A stretch of DNA of 64,000 bases from Burkholderiales bacterium (GTDB taxonomy: Bacteria > Pseudomonadota > Gammaproteobacteria > Burkholderiales > SG8-39): NCBI GenBank assembly GCA_020848075.1, contig JADLAV010000031.1, forward strand, positions 154,840 through 218,839. The letters run 5' to 3'. Shown piece after piece: positions 1 through 11,375 of this stretch. The notes under the pieces were generated by a model. It made no database searches and was not told the origin of the DNA. It saw only the letters and a list, made by a program, of their open reading frames with translations. Each line of letters starts with the position of its first letter. Position 1 is the stretch's first letter. Made by a program: the position numbers and the translations under genes.

Positions 1-1900
1 CGAGCACGCGCAGCACCTTCCACGCCGGGCGCGCGTCGCCGAGCGGCGGGACGACGCCATTGAAACTCTGCGCGCGTCCCTCGGTGTTCACGAAGGTGCC
101 CGAGGTCTCGGTGAACGGTCCGATCGGAAGGATCACGTCGGCGTAGTCGAGCGCGCCGCCGCCGAAGGCCGACAGCGCGATGACCATGTCGGCGGCATGC
201 ATCGCGGCGAGCGCCTGCGCCGCGTTGTGGCAATCGAGCGCGGGCTCGACATTCAGCAGCACGTAGGCCTTGCGCGGATCGGCGAGCATCGCGCCGGCAT
301 TCATTCCGCCGGGGCCCGGCACGCAGCCGGCCAGATAGCCGCCGACGCTGTTCGCCGCCTCGCCGAGAAAGCCGAACCGCGCGTCGAGCGCACCGGCGAG
401 CTCCTGTGCGATCGCGTGCAGCTCGGCCGCCCGGGGATGCTGCTCGGCCGCGTTGCCGAGAAAGATGCCCACGCGCGCGCCCGAGGCGAGACTCGCCGCA
501 ATGGCGCGGGCCGTCTCGGTCACTGCCGGCGCCGCCTCGAGCTGCGCGAGCGCCGGCGGGAGAGCGCCGCCCTTCGCCTCGATCACCGCGCGCGCGATCC
601 GCGCGAGCGCCACGGGCAGCGCGCTCGGCGCCACGGTCAGGCGGTTCGCGAGCCTGACGAGCGGATCGTCGCCGGCAACGTGCAGCAGGTTGATCTGCTG
701 GCCGCGCTTGGCCGCCTGCCGCAGGCGCTGCGCGATGAGCGCGTGATCCTTGCGCAGGAACGAGCCGACCACCAGCACGCGGTCGAGCGCGCCGATCTCG
801 GCCACCGGCATCCCGAGCCACGGCACGCCCGCGCGCTTCCCGTCCGCGGAAAAGTCGCACCGGCGCAGGCGGAAGTCGACGCTCTCCGAGCCCAGGCCGC
901 GCGCGAGCTTCTGGAGCAGGTGCAGCTCCTCGAGGGTCGCGTGCGGCGAGCCGAGCGCTCCGATCGCGCCGGCCCCGTGCTTCGCGCGCGTCTCGCGCAG
1001 CGCGTGCGCCGTGTGCTCGAGGGCGACCTGCCAGTCCACCTCGCGCCACTCGCCGCCCTGCTTCAGCATCGGGCGGCGCACCCGCTCCTCGGAATTGAGA
1101 CCCTCGTACGAGAAGCGGTCCTTGTCCGACAGCCAGCACTCGTTCAGCGCCTCGTTCTCCCGCGGCACCACGCGCATCACGCGGTTGTGGATCGCCTGCA
1201 CGATGAGGTTCGCGCCCAGCCCGCAGTGCGGGGACACCGACTTGCGGCGGGCGAGCTCCCACGTGCGCGCGGTGTACCGGAACGGCTTCGAGGTGAGCGC
1301 GCCGACCGGGCAGATGTCGATCATGTTGCCGGAGAGCTCGGAATCGACGGTCCTGCCGACGAACGCCACGATCTCCGCGTGCTCCCCGCGGCCGATCATG
1401 CCGAGCTCCATCACGCCGCCGATTTCCTGGCCGAAGCGTATGCACCGCGTGCAGTGGATGCAGCGCGTCATCTCCTGCGCCGAGACCAGTGGGCCGATCT
1501 CTTTCTCGCTGACGACCCGCTTCGGCTCGCGGTAGCGCGACGCGCTGCCGCCGTATCCGACCGAGAGATCCTGCAGCCGGCACTCGCCGCCCTGATCGCA
1601 GATCGGGCAGTCGAGCGGATGGTTGATGAGCAGGAATTCCATCACGCCCCGCTGCGCCTGCCGCGCGAGCTCGGACTGCGTCCACACCTTCATCCCGTCG
1701 GTAACGGGCGTGGCGCAGGCGGGCAGCGGCTTGGGCGCCTTCTCGACCTGCACCAGGCACATGCGGCAGTTCGCGGCGATCGAGAGCTTCTTGTGATAGC
1801 AGAAGTACGGGATGAAGACGCCGACCCGGGTGGCCGCGTCCATCACGGTCGCGCCGGGCGGAACTTCCGTCTGCCGGCCGTCGATCTCGATCTTCAGCAT
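1..1900 (-). CDS. nuoG: NADH-quinone oxidoreductase subunit G (3' end beyond window)
   Basis: Minus-strand translation MLKIEIDGRQTEVPPGATVMDAATRVGVFIPYFCYHKKLSIAANCRMCLVQVEKAPKPLPACATPV... with 2Fe-2S and 4Fe-4S cysteine motifs; lies next to nuoF. CAT start at 1898-1900. Confidence 0.95.
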   Translation of the reverse strand, partial: MLKIEIDGRQTEVPPGATVMDAATRVGVFIPYFCYHKKLSIAANCRMCLVQVEKAPKPLPACATPVTDGMKVWTQSELARQAQRGVMEFLLINHPLDCPICDQGGECRLQDLSVGYGGSASRYREPKRVVSEKEIGPLVSAQEMTRCIHCTRCIRFGQEIGGVMELGMIGRGEHAEIVAFVGRTVDSELSGNMIDICPVGALTSKPFRYTARTWELARRKSVSPHCGLGANLIVQAIHNRVMRVVPRENEALNECWLSDKDRFSYEGLNSEERVRRPMLKQGGEWREVDWQVALEHTAHALRETRAKHGAGAIGALGSPHATLEELHLLQKLARGLGSESVDFRLRRCDFSADGKRAGVPWLGMPVAEIGALDRVLVVGSFLRKDHALIAQRLRQAAKRGQQINLLHVAGDDPLVRLANRLTVAPSALPVALARIARAVIEAKGGALPPALAQLEAAPAVTETARAIAASLASGARVGIFLGNAAEQHPRAAELHAIAQELAGALDARFGFLGEAANSVGGYLAGCVPGPGGMNAGAMLADPRKAYVLLNVEPALDCHNAAQALAAMHAADMVIALSAFGGGALDYADVILPIGPFTETSGTFVNTEGRAQSFNGVVPPLGDARPAWKVLRVL

Positions 1901-1946
1901 CGTTCCCACACCGCTCTCCGCCTCGTCCTTCAGGCCGCCTCGCGCT

Positions 1947-3302
1947 TCACGCCGCCTCGCCGAGGGGGACGCCCGGCACGGTCGCGTAGCCGCCCGGAAT
2001 GCTCACCAGGCAGCGCTTGTGTTCGATGTGGTAGGCGAACTCCTCCCTGAAATGGGCGATGAAGCTCTTCACCGGCAGCGCAGCCGCATCGCCGAGCGCG
2101 CAGATCGTGCGGCCCAGGATGTTGTCGGCGACGTTCACCAGGACGTCGAGATCCTCGGGCCGGCCGTGCCCGGTCTCGATCCGGTGCACCATCCGGTAGA
2201 GCCACCCCGTGCCCTCGCGGCACGGCGTGCACTGCCCGCAGGACTCCTCGAAGTAGAAGTAGGACAGCCGCTCGAGCGCCTTCACCATGCAGGTCGAGTC
2301 GTCCATGACGATCACCGCGCCGGAGCCGAGCATCGATCCGGCCTTGGCGATCGAGTCGTAGTCCATGTCCGTGCGCATCATGGCCTCGCCCGGCAGCACG
2401 GGCATCGACGAGCCGCCCGGGATCACCGCCTTCAGCGTCCGCCCGGCGCGCACGCCCCCGGCCATCGCGAGGAGCTTCGCGAAGGGCGTGCCGAGCCGCA
2501 CCTCGTAGTTTCCCGGACGCTCGACGTGTCCCGACACCGAGAAGATCTTGGTGCCGCCGTTGTTCGGACGCCCGAGCTCGAGGTAGCGTTCGGCGCCGTT
2601 CGCGACGATCCACGGGACCGCGGCGAACGTCTCGGTGTTGTTGATCGTGGTCGGCTTGCCGTACAGGCCGTAGCTCGCCGGGAACGGCGGCTTGAAGCGC
2701 GGCAGCCCCTTCTTGCCCTCGAGCGACTCGAGGAGCGCGGTTTCCTCGCCGCAGATGTATGCGCCCCAGCCGTGGTGCGCGTGCAGCTCGAAGGCAACGC
2801 CGCTCCCGAGGATGTTGCTGCCCAGGTAGCCGGCCGCACGCGCCTCTTCGATCGCCTCCTCGAAGCGCTGGTAGACGTCCCAGATCTCGCCGTGGATGTA
2901 GTTGTACCCGACGGTAGTCCCCGTCGCGTAGCCGGCGAGGACCATGCCCTCGATGACGCTGTGCGGGTTGTAGCGCAGAATGTCGCGGTCCTTGAACGTC
3001 CCGGGCTCGCCCTCGTCGGAGTTGCACACGATGTACTTCTGCCCCGGGAATTCGCGCGGCATGAAGCTCCACTTGAGCCCGGTCGGGAATCCGGCGCCGC
3101 CGCGCCCGCGCAGCGCCGACTTCTTCACCTCGGCGATCAGCGCATCGGGCGTCATCTTCTCGGCGATGACCTTGCGCAGCGCCCGGTAGCCGCCGCGCGC
3201 CTCGTAATCCTTCAACCGCCAGTTGAGCCCGTCGACGCCTTTCATGATCAGCGCGTCGGGTCCGTACGCGTCGGCGGGGAGCGGGGGGTGCGCAGTGGTC
3301 AC
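1947..3302 (-). CDS. nuoF: NADH-quinone oxidoreductase subunit F
   Basis: [27 protein letters not shown]...[17 protein letters not shown]...[18 protein letters not shown] start overlaps the nuoE stop (GTGA). Confidence 0.95.
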   Translation of the reverse strand: MTTAHPPLPADAYGPDALIMKGVDGLNWRLKDYEARGGYRALRKVIAEKMTPDALIAEVKKSALRGRGGAGFPTGLKWSFMPREFPGQKYIVCNSDEGEPGTFKDRDILRYNPHSVIEGMVLAGYATGTTVGYNYIHGEIWDVYQRFEEAIEEARAAGYLGSNILGSGVAFELHAHHGWGAYICGEETALLESLEGKKGLPRFKPPFPASYGLYGKPTTINNTETFAAVPWIVANGAERYLELGRPNNGGTKIFSVSGHVERPGNYEVRLGTPFAKLLAMAGGVRAGRTLKAVIPGGSSMPVLPGEAMMRTDMDYDSIAKAGSMLGSGAVIVMDDSTCMVKALERLSYFYFEESCGQCTPCREGTGWLYRMVHRIETGHGRPEDLDVLVNVADNILGRTICALGDAAALPVKSFIAHFREEFAYHIEHKRCLVSIPGGYATVPGVPLGEAA

Positions 3303-3775
3303 TTCGAGAGTTCCGCGAGCAGCTGGTCGATCCGGTCCGGCGTCATGAACGAAAGCATCCGCTTGTTGTTGTGGAGCATGACCGGCGCATCGCCGCAGGC
3401 GCCGAAGCACTCGCCCTCGCGCAGGGTGAACTTCCCGTCCGGCGTGGTCTCGTTCAGCTCCACGCCGAGGCGCTGCTTGAGGTGCTCGAGCGCGGCCACC
3501 GAACCGCGCAGCGCGCACGGAAGGTTGGTGCACACGCAGAGCTTGTTCGCGCCGGCGGGCGTGCAGTCGAACATCGTGTAGAAGGTCGCGACCTCGTAGA
3601 CCGCGACCGGAGGCATGCCGAGGTAGTGCGCCACGAAGTCCATCACCTCGGTCGAGAGGTGCCCCTTCTCCTCCTGGGCGATCACGAGGGCGGCCAGCAC
3701 CGCCGACTGCTTCTGGTCGGGCGGGTACTTGGTCAGCGCGCGGTCGACCTTGTCTAGCGCTTCTCGGGACAGCAT
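3299..3775 (-). CDS. nuoE: NADH-quinone oxidoreductase subunit E
   Basis: [69 protein letters not shown]; thioredoxin-like 2Fe-2S family. Confidence 0.95.
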   Translation of the reverse strand: MLSREALDKVDRALTKYPPDQKQSAVLAALVIAQEEKGHLSTEVMDFVAHYLGMPPVAVYEVATFYTMFDCTPAGANKLCVCTNLPCALRGSVAALEHLKQRLGVELNETTPDGKFTLREGECFGACGDAPVMLHNNKRMLSFMTPDRIDQLLAELSK

Positions 3776-3783
3776 CGCTTCCG

Positions 3784-5037
3784 CTACCTGTCGATTTCTC
3801 CGAACACGATGTCCAGCGTTCCGATGATCGCCACGACATCGGCCAGCATGTGCCCCCGGGTGATCTCGTCCATGGCGCTCAGGTGCGCGAAGCCCGGCGG
3901 ACGGATCTTCATCCGGTAGGGCTTGTTGGCGCCGTCCGAGACGAAGTAGATCCCGAACTCGCCCTTCGGATGCTCGACCGCGGCATAGGCTTCCCCGGGA
4001 GGCACGTGGATCCCCTCGGTGAACAGCTTGAAGTGGTGGATCAGCTCTTCCATGTTGCTCTTCATGGCCACGCGCGAAGGCGGCGCGACCTTGTGGTCGT
4101 CCACGATCACCGGGCCCGGATTGGCGCGCAGCCAGTCGATGCACTGCCGGACGATGCGCGCCGACTGCCGCATCTCCTCCATCCGCACGAGATAGCGGTC
4201 GTAGCAGTCGCCGTTCACGCCCACCGGCACGTCGAAGTCGACCTTGTCGTACGCCGCATAGGGCTGCTTCTTGCGCAGGTCCCAGGCCACGCCCGAGCCG
4301 CGCAGCATCGGACCGGTGAACCCCCGCGCCACCGCCCGCTCGGGTGACACGACGCCGATGCCGACCGTGCGCTGCTTCCAGATGCGGTTCTCGGTGAGCA
4401 GGGTCTCGTACTCGTCCACGCGCTGCGGGAAGCGCTCGACGAAGCGCTCGATGAAGTCGAGCAGCGATCCGGACCGCGCCTCGTTCAGCCGCGCGACCTC
4501 CCGTGCGCTGCGATAGGGCGAGGCCTGGTACTGCGGCATCGTGTCCGGCAGGTCGCGGTACACGCCGCCGGGCCGGTAGTAGGCCGCATGCATGCGCGCG
4601 CCCGAAACCGCCTCGTAGCAGTCGAGCAGGTCCTCGCGCTCGCGGAAGCAGTACAGGAACATCGTCATGGCGCCGATGTCCAGGCCGTGCGTCCCGAGCC
4701 ACAGCAGGTGATTCAGGATCCGGGTGATCTCGTCGAACATCACGCGGATGTGCTGCGCGCGCACCGGGATCCCGATGCCGAGCAGCTTCTCCACCGCCAT
4801 GCAGTACGCGTGCTCGTTGCACATCATGGACACGTAGTCGAGGCGGTCCATGTACGGCAGCGACTGGACGTACGTCTTGTGCTCGGCGAGCTTCTCGGTC
4901 GCGCGATGCAGGAGCCCGATGTGCGGATCGGCGCGCATGATCACCTCGCCGTCCATCTCGAGGACGAGGCGCAGCACGCCGTGGGCCGCCGGATGCTGCG
5001 GGCCGAAGTTCAAGGTGTAGTTGCGGATCTCCGCCAT
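3784..5037 (-). CDS. nuoD: NADH-quinone oxidoreductase subunit D
   Basis: [33 protein letters not shown]... 417 aa. Confidence 0.97.
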   Translation of the reverse strand: MAEIRNYTLNFGPQHPAAHGVLRLVLEMDGEVIMRADPHIGLLHRATEKLAEHKTYVQSLPYMDRLDYVSMMCNEHAYCMAVEKLLGIGIPVRAQHIRVMFDEITRILNHLLWLGTHGLDIGAMTMFLYCFREREDLLDCYEAVSGARMHAAYYRPGGVYRDLPDTMPQYQASPYRSAREVARLNEARSGSLLDFIERFVERFPQRVDEYETLLTENRIWKQRTVGIGVVSPERAVARGFTGPMLRGSGVAWDLRKKQPYAAYDKVDFDVPVGVNGDCYDRYLVRMEEMRQSARIVRQCIDWLRANPGPVIVDDHKVAPPSRVAMKSNMEELIHHFKLFTEGIHVPPGEAYAAVEHPKGEFGIYFVSDGANKPYRMKIRPPGFAHLSAMDEITRGHMLADVVAIIGTLDIVFGEIDR

Positions 5038-5041
5038 GCGC

Positions 5042-5644
5042 TCAGCCGCCGGACTCCCCGTACTGCTCCTCGCGGATCACCCGCGGCGTGACCTCGCGCG
5101 GCTCGATCGTCACGGGCTGGTAGACGACGCGCTTGCGTTCGGGGTCGTAGCGCATCTCGACCTGGCCCGAGAGCGGGAAGTCCTTGCGGAACGGATGGCC
5201 GATGAAGCCGTAGTCGGTCAGGATGCGCCGCAAGTCCGGATGGCCGGCGAACACGATCCCGAAGAAGTCGAACGCTTCGCGCTCGAACCAGTCGGCCGAC
5301 GGCCAGACGTCGATCAGCGAGGCGACGAGCGGGAAGGCATCGTCGGGCGCAAAGGTGCGCAGCCGCAGCCGCCAGTTGTGCCGCAACGAGAGCAGGTGCG
5401 CCACGACCGCGAAACGCGGCCCGGTCCAGGCGCCGTCGCCGTAGGCGGAGTAGTCCACGCCGCACAGATCGACGAGCTGCTCGAACGCGAGGTCCTCGCG
5501 GTCCCGCAGCATGCGCGCTGAGGCGGCATAGTCCGCGGCCTTCACCACGAGCGTGAGCTCGCCGCGCGCGGCCGTCAGGCTCGCCGCACGCTCGCCGAGC
5601 GCGGCGCCCACCTTCGCGGCGAGCTGCTCGAGCTTAGTGGACAT
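5042..5644 (-). CDS. nuoC: NADH-quinone oxidoreductase subunit C
   Basis: [22 protein letters not shown]...[40 protein letters not shown]. Confidence 0.95.
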   Translation of the reverse strand: MSTKLEQLAAKVGAALGERAASLTAARGELTLVVKAADYAASARMLRDREDLAFEQLVDLCGVDYSAYGDGAWTGPRFAVVAHLLSLRHNWRLRLRTFAPDDAFPLVASLIDVWPSADWFEREAFDFFGIVFAGHPDLRRILTDYGFIGHPFRKDFPLSGQVEMRYDPERKRVVYQPVTIEPREVTPRVIREEQYGESGG

Positions 5645-5671
5645 CGGGACAGCGGACGGTGGTGACACGCA

Positions 5672-6151
5672 TCAGCGGGCGATGGTGTTCGTCCTGCGGA
5701 TCTTGTTCTGCAGCTGCAGCAGCCCGTACAGGAGGGCTTCGGCGGTGGGCGGGCAGCCCGGAACGTACACGTCCACCGGCACGACCCGGTCGCAGCCGCG
5801 CACGACCGAGTACGAGTAGTGGTAGTAGCCGCCGCCGTTCGCGCACGAGCCCATCGAAACCACCCAGCGGGGTTCGGCCATCTGGTCGTAGACCTTGCGC
5901 AGCGCCGGCGCCATCTTGTTGCAGAGCGTGCCCGCCACGATCATCACGTCGGACTGCCGCGGGCTCGGCCGGAACACGATCCCGAACCGGTCGAGGTCGT
6001 AGCGCGCCGCGCCGGCGTGCATCATCTCGATCGCGCAGCATGCGAGCCCGAACGTCATCGGCCACATCGACCCGGTGCGCGTCCAGTTGATCACCTTGTC
6101 GATCGAGGTCGTGACAAAACCTTGCCGCATCAGGCCTTCGTCAGCACCCAT
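5672..6151 (-). CDS. nuoB: NADH-quinone oxidoreductase subunit B
   Basis: [107 protein letters not shown]. Confidence 0.97.
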   Translation of the reverse strand: MGADEGLMRQGFVTTSIDKVINWTRTGSMWPMTFGLACCAIEMMHAGAARYDLDRFGIVFRPSPRQSDVMIVAGTLCNKMAPALRKVYDQMAEPRWVVSMGSCANGGGYYHYSYSVVRGCDRVVPVDVYVPGCPPTAEALLYGLLQLQNKIRRTNTIAR

Positions 6152-6250
6152 GCTCCACCTCCACGGGCGCGCCGCGCAGCGGCGAGGCGGTGCCGGCGGT
6201 GTCCGCGAGCACGCCCAGCCTCGGAGCGGCCGCGCTTGCGGCCATCGGAC

Positions 6251-6619
6251 CTACTCCCACTCGAGCGCCCCCTTCTTCCATTCGTAGACGAAGCCCACCA
6301 CGAGGATCGCGAGGAAGATCATCATCGAGACGAAACCGAAGGCGCCGATCTCGTTCAAGGTGATCGCCCACGGAAACAGGAAGGCGATCTCGAGATCGAA
6401 GAGGATGAAGAGGATCGCAACGAGGTAGTAGCGCACGTCGAACTTCATGCGCGCGTCCTCGAACGCCTCGAATCCGCATTCGTAGGGCGAGAGCTTCTCG
6501 CTGTCCGGGCGATTGACGCCGAGCAGCGTGCTCGCCGTCCAGCCGAGGCCGATCAACAGGGCGCCGAAAGCGAGGGCGACGACGATGAAGAGCAGGATCG
6601 GGAAGTATTCGGCGAGCAT
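6251..6619 (-). CDS. nuoA: NADH-quinone oxidoreductase subunit A
   Basis: [27 protein letters not shown]...[42 protein letters not shown]. Confidence 0.95.
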   Translation of the reverse strand: MLAEYFPILLFIVVALAFGALLIGLGWTASTLLGVNRPDSEKLSPYECGFEAFEDARMKFDVRYYLVAILFILFDLEIAFLFPWAITLNEIGAFGFVSMMIFLAILVVGFVYEWKKGALEWE

Positions 6620-6778
6620 CGCTATACGGCCGAGTGCGAGGGAGCCGGTGCCGGCGGGATCACAACGGGGGCCGCAAAGCAGCCGCATCCGGTCCGATCG
6701 ATCAGCTCCTCGAGTCGCACGCTCTTCCCAGGAATTTGGAAACCGGACGGGGCGCTCCCGCTCCAGTCCCCCGTATCG

Positions 6779-6862
6779 TGGTGCCGACGGTGAGATTCGA
6801 ACTCACACGGCAAAGCCACCGCCCCCTCAAGACGGCGTGTCTACCAATTTCACCACGTCGGC
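6779..6862 (-). tRNA. tRNA-Leu (anticodon GAG)
   Basis: Reverse complement GCCGACGTGGTGAAATTGGTAGACACGCCGTCTTGAGGGGGCGGTGGC...GTGTGAGTTCGAATCTCACCGTCGGCACCA: long variable arm, GTTCGAATC T-loop, encoded CCA; secG-tRNA-Leu-nuoA order. Confidence 0.93.
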
Positions 6863-6912
6863 GTCGGATTGCGCCATGCTTACCGGCACGGCGCGCAGAC
6901 TAGAATTCTACA

Positions 6913-7287
6913 TTACTTCGGCACCTCGTTGGCCCGCGAACCTTCGGTTTGGGCCGGAGGTCTCGGCGTCTCCTGCTCCTTCTGCGCCGGCGCGGCCGCG
7001 GGTGGCTGCTGCACCGATTCCATCACCGTGCCGCCGGAGGTGCTCGGCTTGCTCGTCGCGAGGTAGGCGAGCCCCAGGCTCGTGAGGAAGAACACCGTCG
7101 CCAGCACGGCCGTCGAGCGCGACAGGAAGTTCGCCGACCCGCTCGCACCGAACAGGCTGCCGGACGACCCGCTGCCGAACGCGGCGCCCACGTCCGCGCC
7201 TTTGCCGTGCTGAAGCAGCACGAGCACCACGATGCCCGCCGCAGTGAGCACGTGCACGGTCAGAACCACGATGGTCACGATATTCAT
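6913..7287 (-). CDS. secG: Preprotein translocase subunit SecG
   Basis: [76 protein letters not shown]. Confidence 0.95.
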   Translation of the reverse strand: MNIVTIVVLTVHVLTAAGIVVLVLLQHGKGADVGAAFGSGSSGSLFGASGSANFLSRSTAVLATVFFLTSLGLAYLATSKPSTSGGTVMESVQQPPAAAPAQKEQETPRPPAQTEGSRANEVPK

Positions 7288-7346
7288 GCAACTCCTCTTC
7301 CGGGCGGGCGCCGCCCCCCTTGCTCAAGTCACGTTCGATCGATCCG

Positions 7347-8120
7347 TCAGCGCCGGGCCGCGGCCGCCTTGCAGATCGCGATGAAATCCTCGGCCACCAG
7401 CGAGGCGCCGCCGATCAGGCCGCCGTCGATGTCCGCCATCCCGAAGAGCTCGCCGGCATTCGCGGGTTTCACGCTGCCGCCATAGAGCATCGTCACGCGG
7501 GCGGCGATCTCCGTGTCCCGCTCCGCCACGGTCCGGCGCAGGAACTCGTGGACGCTCTGCGCCTGCGCCGGAGTTGCCGTGCGCCCGGTGCCGATCGCCC
7601 AGACGGGCTCGTACGCCACCACCGCGTCCGCAAGCGCCCGCACGCCGGCCGTGTCGAGGATCGCGCGAAGCTGGCGTCCGACGACCGCTTCGGTCTCCGC
7701 CTTGTCCCGCTCGGCGAGGGTTTCGCCAACGCACAGGATGGGGATCAGCCCGGCGCGCTGCGCCGCTTGGAACTTCGCGGCCACTTGGCCGTCGCGTTCG
7801 CCAAAGAGCGTCCGCCGCTCGGAATGGCCGACGATCGCGTAGCGGCAGCCGAAATCGCGCAGCATCGGGCCCGAGACCTCGCCGGTGTACGCGCCGCTGT
7901 CGTGTTCCGAGACGTTCTGGGCGCCGAGCGCGACCGCGGAGCCCGCGAGCGCGTTCTGCGCCTGCTCGAGATACGGGAAGGGCACGCACACTGCGCACTG
8001 GGCGCCGCCGAATTCTGCGGCGGCCGACTTGACGGCCTCCAGCAACCGCTGGTTCGCAGCGCGGCTGCCGTGCATCTTCCAGTTTCCCGCAACGAGCTTG
8101 GCCCGCATCTGGTCGCGCAT
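7347..8120 (-). CDS. tpiA: Triosephosphate isomerase
   Basis: MRAKLVAGNWKMHGS...VGHSERRTLFGE...VAYEPVWAIGTGRTATPAQAQ...LYGGSVKPANA. Confidence 0.96.
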   Translation of the reverse strand: MRDQMRAKLVAGNWKMHGSRAANQRLLEAVKSAAAEFGGAQCAVCVPFPYLEQAQNALAGSAVALGAQNVSEHDSGAYTGEVSGPMLRDFGCRYAIVGHSERRTLFGERDGQVAAKFQAAQRAGLIPILCVGETLAERDKAETEAVVGRQLRAILDTAGVRALADAVVAYEPVWAIGTGRTATPAQAQSVHEFLRRTVAERDTEIAARVTMLYGGSVKPANAGELFGMADIDGGLIGGASLVAEDFIAICKAAAARR

Positions 8121-8389
8121 TCGCCCTCGTCTGCCGCGTTGTCTGCCGGTATGGCGCTTGCCGCACGCGGATGGCCGCCCGGTGCGAATCCGCCGGCGCG
8201 CGCTCTGCACGCCATGGAAGCGCGCCAGCGCGATAAAGCTTTTGATTTTACCGGCCTGCAGCGCTGCCGGTCAACGCTCCACGCCGTCGCATCGCCGCGG
8301 GCGCAGCCGTGCGACCTCCCCACGCACACGCCCGCGCTCGCCGCCACCCGCCACGCTCACGTAGGCAACGCTACGCGCGGCGCGGCGGG

Positions 8390-8995
8390 TCATTCTTCAT
8401 CGGCATCCGGCGCGAACCGGATCGGGCTCTGCTGGTCCGGATGCTTGCCCACCTTTCCGGCGTAGAAGGCGCTCATCCGCTCCAGGTCGCGCTTCTCGTC
8501 CCCGGAGAGGGCGATCCATTCGCCCACGCCGACCACTCGCCGGCCATAGTCGATGAAGGCGAGGCCGACCGGCGCCCGTGCCGCGCGGGCCACGCGGTAG
8601 AAGCCCGACTTCCAGTGCTCGGTGCGGGCGCGCGTGCCCTCCGGCGTGAACACGAGATGAAACTCGTCGCTCCGCTCGAAATGCCGCACCACCTGATCCA
8701 CGAACCCGATCGGCGCCCGCCGGTCGACCGGAATGCCGCCCACCCGGCGCAGCCATGCGCCGAACACGCCCCGGAACAGCGATTCCTTCGCGACAAAATG
8801 GCAGCGCAAGCCGACCGCCGCCCGGGCGAGGAACCCGATCACGAAGTCCCAGTTCGACGTGTGAGGGTAGACAACGATCACGGTCTTCGGCGCCGGCGGA
8901 GGCACGAACACGGTCCGCCAGCCCATGAGCGCGAGGAGCCCGCGCCCGAGGCGCGCGCCGAAACCCAGACGGAGCGCACCAGGCCTCACCTTCAC
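8390..8995 (-). CDS. PlsC-like 1-acylglycerol-3-phosphate acyltransferase family protein
   Basis: VVYPHTSNWDFVIGFLARAAVGLRCHFVAKESLF...GGIPVDR...FTPEGTRARTEHWKSGFYRVA: plsC-type acyltransferase motifs. Confidence 0.8.
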   Translation of the reverse strand: MKVRPGALRLGFGARLGRGLLALMGWRTVFVPPPAPKTVIVVYPHTSNWDFVIGFLARAAVGLRCHFVAKESLFRGVFGAWLRRVGGIPVDRRAPIGFVDQVVRHFERSDEFHLVFTPEGTRARTEHWKSGFYRVARAARAPVGLAFIDYGRRVVGVGEWIALSGDEKRDLERMSAFYAGKVGKHPDQQSPIRFAPDADEE

Positions 8996-9020
8996 GAGAG
9001 GCCCCTCGCGAGCATCGCGC

Positions 9021-9476
9021 TCACCCGGCGCGCTCCGGATCGACGCGCAGCCAGAACGTCACCGGCCCGTCGTTCACCAGGCTCACCTGCATGTGCGCGC
9101 CGAAGCGGCCGGTGGCGACCGGCGCGTGCGCCGCAGACACCGCGCGTACGAGTTCGTCGAAGAGGCGCTGCCCGGCTTCCGGGTCCGCCGCCGGCGTGAA
9201 GCTCGGCCGGTTGCCGCTGCGCGTGTCGGCGACCAGCGTGAACTGCGACACCAGGAGCACGCCCCCGCCGACCTCGCGCACCGAGCGGTTCATTCTGCCG
9301 TCCTGGTCCGCAAACATCCGCAAGTTGACGATCCGCTCCGCAAGGCGTGCGGCCTGCCGCGGCGTATCGCCCCGCTCCGCGCATGCGAGCACGAGCACCC
9401 CCGGACCGATCTCTCCGACCGTCTCCCCCGCGCAGGACACGCGCGCGCTCGCGACCCGCTGCAGAAGCGCGATCAA
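9021..9476 (-). CDS. dtd: D-aminoacyl-tRNA deacylase
   Basis: LIALLQRVASARVSCAGETVGEIGPGVLVLACAERGD...GGGVLLVSQFTLVADTRSGNRPSFTPAADP...TGRFGAHMQVSLVNDGPVTFWL; TTG start inferred. Confidence 0.9.
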   Translation of the reverse strand: MIALLQRVASARVSCAGETVGEIGPGVLVLACAERGDTPRQAARLAERIVNLRMFADQDGRMNRSVREVGGGVLLVSQFTLVADTRSGNRPSFTPAADPEAGQRLFDELVRAVSAAHAPVATGRFGAHMQVSLVNDGPVTFWLRVDPERAG

Positions 9477-9681
9477 GGCACGAAGGATCCGGACGCCCGC
9501 GCGAGGCAGGGACGTCCGCGGGCGCGCTGCGTTCTCGACATGCTGCCGACCCCGATTCGAACAGGCGATGAGAAGTGGAAGTTTAGCCCGGGCGCCGATC
9601 GGGCCGCCGGCGCGCGACGTTCCGGACAAGGTGCCGCGCCGCGGATCCTGGCACCGCCCTGCCGCGAGGGCGGGCGGCGGC

Positions 9682-10521
9682 TCAGCCGAATCGGCCGGTA
9701 ATGTAGTCCTCCGTCTCCTTCTTCTTCGGCTTGATGAAGATCGTGTCGGTGACGTCGAACTCGACGAGCTCGCCGAGGTACATGTAGGCCGTATAGTCGG
9801 AGACGCGCGCGGCCTGCTGCATGTTGTGGGTGACGATGACGATCGTGTAGTCGGCCTTCAGCTCGCTGATCAGCTCCTCGATCCGCGCGGTCGAGATCGG
9901 ATCGAGCGCCGAGCAGGGCTCGTCCAACAGCAGCACCTCCGGCTTCACCGCAATGCCGCGCGCGATGCAGAGCCGTTGCTGCTGCCCTCCGGAGAGGCTC
10001 ATGCCGCTCTGCTGCAGCTTGTCCTTGACCTCGTCCCACAGCGCCGCCTTGCGCAGTGCCCATTCGACGCGCTCCTGCATCACGCGGCTCGGCAGCCGCT
10101 CGTACAGCCGCACCCCGAAGGCGATGTTGTCGTAGATCGACATCGGGAACGGCGTCGGCTTCTGGAACACCATGCCGACCTTCGCGCGCAGCTGGTTCAG
10201 GTCCTGCTTCGGCGACAGGATGTTCTGGGCATCGACCAGGATCTCGCCCCGCGCCTCCTGGTTGGGATACAGCGCATACATCCGGTTGAAAGTCCGCAGC
10301 AGGGTAGACTTGCCGCACCCCGAAGGCCCGATGAACGCGGTGACCTTGCGCTCGGGCACCACGAGATTGATGCCCTTCAACGCGTGGAACTTCCCATAGA
10401 AGAAGTTCAGGTTCCGCACCTCGATCTTGACCTTCTCGCGGGACAGCGCGGGTGCGGCGGCGGGCGCGGGATTTGCGGTGGCGGGCGCGGGCATTGCGGT
10501 TCGGGGGCTCGATGATGTCAA
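9682..10521 (-). CDS. pstB: Phosphate ABC transporter ATP-binding protein
   Basis: [32 protein letters not shown]...[43 protein letters not shown]. Confidence 0.96.
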   Translation of the reverse strand: MTSSSPRTAMPAPATANPAPAAAPALSREKVKIEVRNLNFFYGKFHALKGINLVVPERKVTAFIGPSGCGKSTLLRTFNRMYALYPNQEARGEILVDAQNILSPKQDLNQLRAKVGMVFQKPTPFPMSIYDNIAFGVRLYERLPSRVMQERVEWALRKAALWDEVKDKLQQSGMSLSGGQQQRLCIARGIAVKPEVLLLDEPCSALDPISTARIEELISELKADYTIVIVTHNMQQAARVSDYTAYMYLGELVEFDVTDTIFIKPKKKETEDYITGRFG

Positions 10522-11366
10522 TAAGCGCTCGTCTTCGACCGGAAGAGCACGCGCGCCACGATGTTCAGCGCGAGCACGCTGAACGTGATCAGGAGCGCGC
10601 CAGCCCAGGCGAGCTTCTGCCAGTCGTCATAGGGACTCATCGCGAACTGGAAGATCACCACCGGCAGGTTGGCCATGGGTGCGCCGAGGTCGAGGCTCCA
10701 GAACTGGTTGTTGAGCGCGGTGAACAGGAGCGGGGCGGTCTCGCCCGAGATCCGGGCGATCGCGAGGAGGACGCCGGTCACGACGCCGGCGCGCGCAGCG
10801 CGCAGCGTCACCAGGGTGATCACTTTCCATTGCGGGGCCCCGAGCGCGGCCGAGGCCTCGCGCAGACTGTCGGGCACGAGCCGCAGCATGTTCTCGGTCG
10901 TGCGGATGACGACCGGTATGACGATCAAGGCGAGGGCGAAGATTCCCGCCAGCGCCGAGAAATGCTTGGCGTGGAAGACGTAGGCCTCGTAGACGAAGAG
11001 CCCGATGATGATCGATGGCGCGCTCAGCAGGACGTCGTTGACGAATCGCGTCGTCGGAGCGAGCCACCCTTCGCGGCCGAATTCAGCGAGATAGACCCCG
11101 GCCAGGATCCCGATCGGCGTGCCGAGAAGAGTGGCGCCCCCGGCCATGATGAGCGAGCCGACGATGGCGTTCAGGAGCCCGCCCGCGCTGCCGGGTGGCG
11201 GGGTCATCTGCGTCACCACCGCGGGCGTGAGCGCTGCCAGGCCGGCGTCGAACAAGGTCCACAGGATCCACGCCAGCCAGAACAGGCCGAAAGCGGTCGC
11301 CAGCAGCGACACGAACAGGTTGAATCTGTTCAACCAGAGCCGGCGCGCGTAGAGGCTCATGGCCAA
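10518..11366 (-). CDS. pstA: Phosphate ABC transporter permease PstA
   Basis: [20 protein letters not shown]...[18 protein letters not shown]...[27 protein letters not shown]; overlaps pstB start. Confidence 0.95.
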   Translation of the reverse strand: MAMSLYARRLWLNRFNLFVSLLATAFGLFWLAWILWTLFDAGLAALTPAVVTQMTPPPGSAGGLLNAIVGSLIMAGGATLLGTPIGILAGVYLAEFGREGWLAPTTRFVNDVLLSAPSIIIGLFVYEAYVFHAKHFSALAGIFALALIVIPVVIRTTENMLRLVPDSLREASAALGAPQWKVITLVTLRAARAGVVTGVLLAIARISGETAPLLFTALNNQFWSLDLGAPMANLPVVIFQFAMSPYDDWQKLAWAGALLITFSVLALNIVARVLFRSKTSAY

Positions 11367-11375
11367 TCGCCCCCG

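Noticed and set aside
197-2050. 617-aa plus-strand ORF at the left edge
   Set aside because: Antisense to nuoG, whose cysteine motifs are clear on the minus strand.
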